A stretch of 64,000 nucleotides of DNA, taken from the NCBI GenBank assembly GCA_014825775.1, contig MVAQ01000078.1, positions 22,393 through 86,392 on the forward strand. Reading direction: 5' to 3'. Below are positions 62,409 through 64,000 of this stretch, in pieces (position 1 is the stretch's first letter; each line of letters opens with the position of its first letter). Origin of the DNA: Krasilnikovozyma curviuscula. Its lineage: Eukaryota > Basidiomycota > Tremellomycetes > Cystofilobasidiales > Mrakiaceae. The position numbers and the translations under genes are program-made. The notes beneath the pieces were generated by a model that did not search any database, was not told the DNA's origin, and saw only the letters and a list, made by a program, of their open reading frames with translations.

Positions 62409-63728
62409 CGATATGGCGTATTTTGTTATCTCGCACTTCAAAGAAAAACCCTCTCACGCTCTACAGATGGCAAAACATATATATATTCTTTTTGCTAAGT
62501 GTATCAACGAAAATGTATCGCGGGCCAAAGTTCGAAGGGAAACACACCATGTCGAACTACGCGCTTACATCCTTTGATATGTCACTAGATCTGCCTTTAG
62601 AGAAAGGGAACCATATTTCATAATTTTCCCTGCTCTTCAATGAATGTATCTTGAAATTCGTGAAATATATCAGCTTTTCAGTCGCTCTACACTTTCACAA
62701 AACCTTTCACCACGACGTTCCTCCGTGTTTTCGTTTCTTTTCTTCATGATGATACGGTTCAATGGATAAACCTCATCACAACCGGCAACCCCTTTCACTG
62801 AAATTGCTGTCTCTTTTCATAGCAGACACCGTGCAAGAAAATCACGCTTGAAGTTGCTCCTCATCGCACCATCACAAGCATTCAAAATCTCAACGCACAC
62901 CACTTATAATACCGCAAATACTCCCGCCAGCATACCGGGAAAATAAATAGTAATCCGGTATTTCAGTCATCTGCAAACCCCAACAAAAGGAAGCAAAAAA
63001 GCAAACATCATTCAAGGTCAGCAGGTTAGTTTGTCTATAGTGGCGTTTTGACTGCGTTATAGTTTTGTAAATTTGTGGTGCGGTACCACCAGCTCCAAGG
63101 AGGCACTGACTCGGGAGAAGGCATTTCGCTACCGATTCGCTGCAGTTGGCCTCGGCAGTTGTTTTTGAGAGTTCAGGACCAGGACCGGTATCCTTGAATC
63201 GCCGGCGATTGGAGTTCGCACGAGACTAAGTTCCGACTCCTAAACAAGTCTTCTAACCCCCTCTTCTTAGAAAAAGATGCACATTAACAATAAAAGCCAA
63301 GAACCAACAAGTCTTCATTATCATTTAGGTTGTGAATAGGCTTGAAACAGATTATAAGGAAAAAAGTTTCGAATTCAATGAGCCTTCTATGTGAGATCCT
63401 TTAGGAGAGAAAACGTTACTAAGGCTGAAACGTTAACTCTGGAGATTGATGATGGCAGATGAGATGGGAAGAAAGGTGTTATGTACGATAATATGTAGAA
63501 TTGTCTGGTGGTTAATAAAGAAATAAAATGCGACGTGTTCAAAGCAAATAAAAAGGCAGAGTTTCAAGAGCGAAGAAACGAGTGTCCAACTTAGGAAGTT
63601 GGACTTTTAGATTTGAGATCGTTGGTAGTGTACGACATTAAAGATACAGTGGGATTGATTTCCAAAAATTCGGGCAGGCGAAGTTTGAACTATTTAACTG
63701 AATTGAAAGTTTCTTATTGTTATTTCGT
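62409..63728. other. 1.3 kb without a supported gene
   Basis: AT-rich; only short frames. Probably the 3' UTR of the gene at the right edge plus intergenic DNA. Confidence 0.5.
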
Positions 63729-64000
63729 TTAGAAGTCACATCCTGACAAGACGACGACATTAGAGGCACCATGATGGCTACCGTGATGAGTTTCCTGGCC
63801 TTTGAAGGCCGAGCGGTGGCAGGGTATAATAGCGCCGTCTGGTGGGGTGCGACAGGATGACTCGACCGAAGCTGGGGAGTTGCCTTCACTGCCACTGGAG
63901 CCTCCTGAGCTCGATGATGGGGAATGCGGTGGGGAGGGGTACGGGGCTGATGTTGAGCGGTCGACGGTCGAAGTGGGTGCCGTTTTGGTGAAATCTGCCG
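63729..64000 (-). CDS. 3' end of a Ser/Pro-rich protein gene, truncated by the window
   Basis: The minus frame is open from the window edge to a TAA at 63729-63731, with about 89 codons rich in C-ending triplets. The protein end is Ser/Pro/Gly-rich (YPSPPHSPSSSSGGSSG), then CHRSAFKGQETHHGSHHG and a terminal NVVVLSGCDF. No family recognised from this tail. The two other minus frames lack this bias, and one of them hits stops. Confidence 0.55.
   Translation of the reverse strand, partial: ADFTKTAPTSTVDRSTSAPYPSPPHSPSSSSGGSSGSEGNSPASVESSCRTPPDGAIIPCHRSAFKGQETHHGSHHGASNVVVLSGCDF

Overview
The window is nuclear DNA of an intron-rich basidiomycete, most likely a yeast-forming Tremellomycete (the Cryptococcus/Kwoniella/Naganishia side). 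Evidence: almost every gene is cut by many 40-100 nt GT-AG introns, genes are densely packed on both strands, and most products are typically fungal (fused PABA synthase, Skt5-like activator with a CaaX end, PKA with a glutamine-rich leader, Pff1-type vacuolar protease). No transposon, rRNA, tRNA or CRISPR was seen. Exon borders were read by eye from splice signals and protein continuity, so gene ends are firmer than some internal joints.

Layout. 1-8 kb: M28 vacuolar membrane protease (+) converging on cohesin RAD21 (-). 8.6-17 kb: secreted carboxylesterase, PABA synthase and a single-pass membrane protein with an adhesin-like ectodomain (all +). 17.2-21.8 kb: a divergent pair, TauD-type sulfonate dioxygenase (-) and Dal5-type permease (+), sharing a 397 bp promoter. 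22-41 kb: a long run on the minus strand, comprising ARO8-like aminotransferase, 2-methylcitrate dehydratase, PKA catalytic subunit, a seven-TM receptor (copy A), POL12, a small membrane protein and a CaMK-like kinase. 42-46 kb: secreted GH23 muramidase-like protein and a securin-like KEN/D-box protein (+). 46-52 kb: sugar transporter and Skt5/Chs4-like Sel1 protein (-). 53-61.4 kb: a second copy of the seven-TM receptor (copy B, on the opposite strand), dynactin p25 and TFIIH helicase RAD3 (+). The right end holds little that is recognisable, plus the 3' end of a Ser/Pro-rich gene that leaves the window.

How the genes relate. Receptor copy A lies just upstream of the PKA catalytic subunit, and a paralogue lies about 21 kb away. 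This is the most system-like feature here: a candidate nutrient/cAMP signalling locus. The dioxygenase/permease pair is a likely sulfonate-sulfur acquisition module. RAD21, POL12, RAD3 and the securin-like protein all serve chromosome replication, repair or segregation but are not contiguous. Several genes contain very small exons (6, 10, 11 and 21 nt) that automated gene callers would probably miss.
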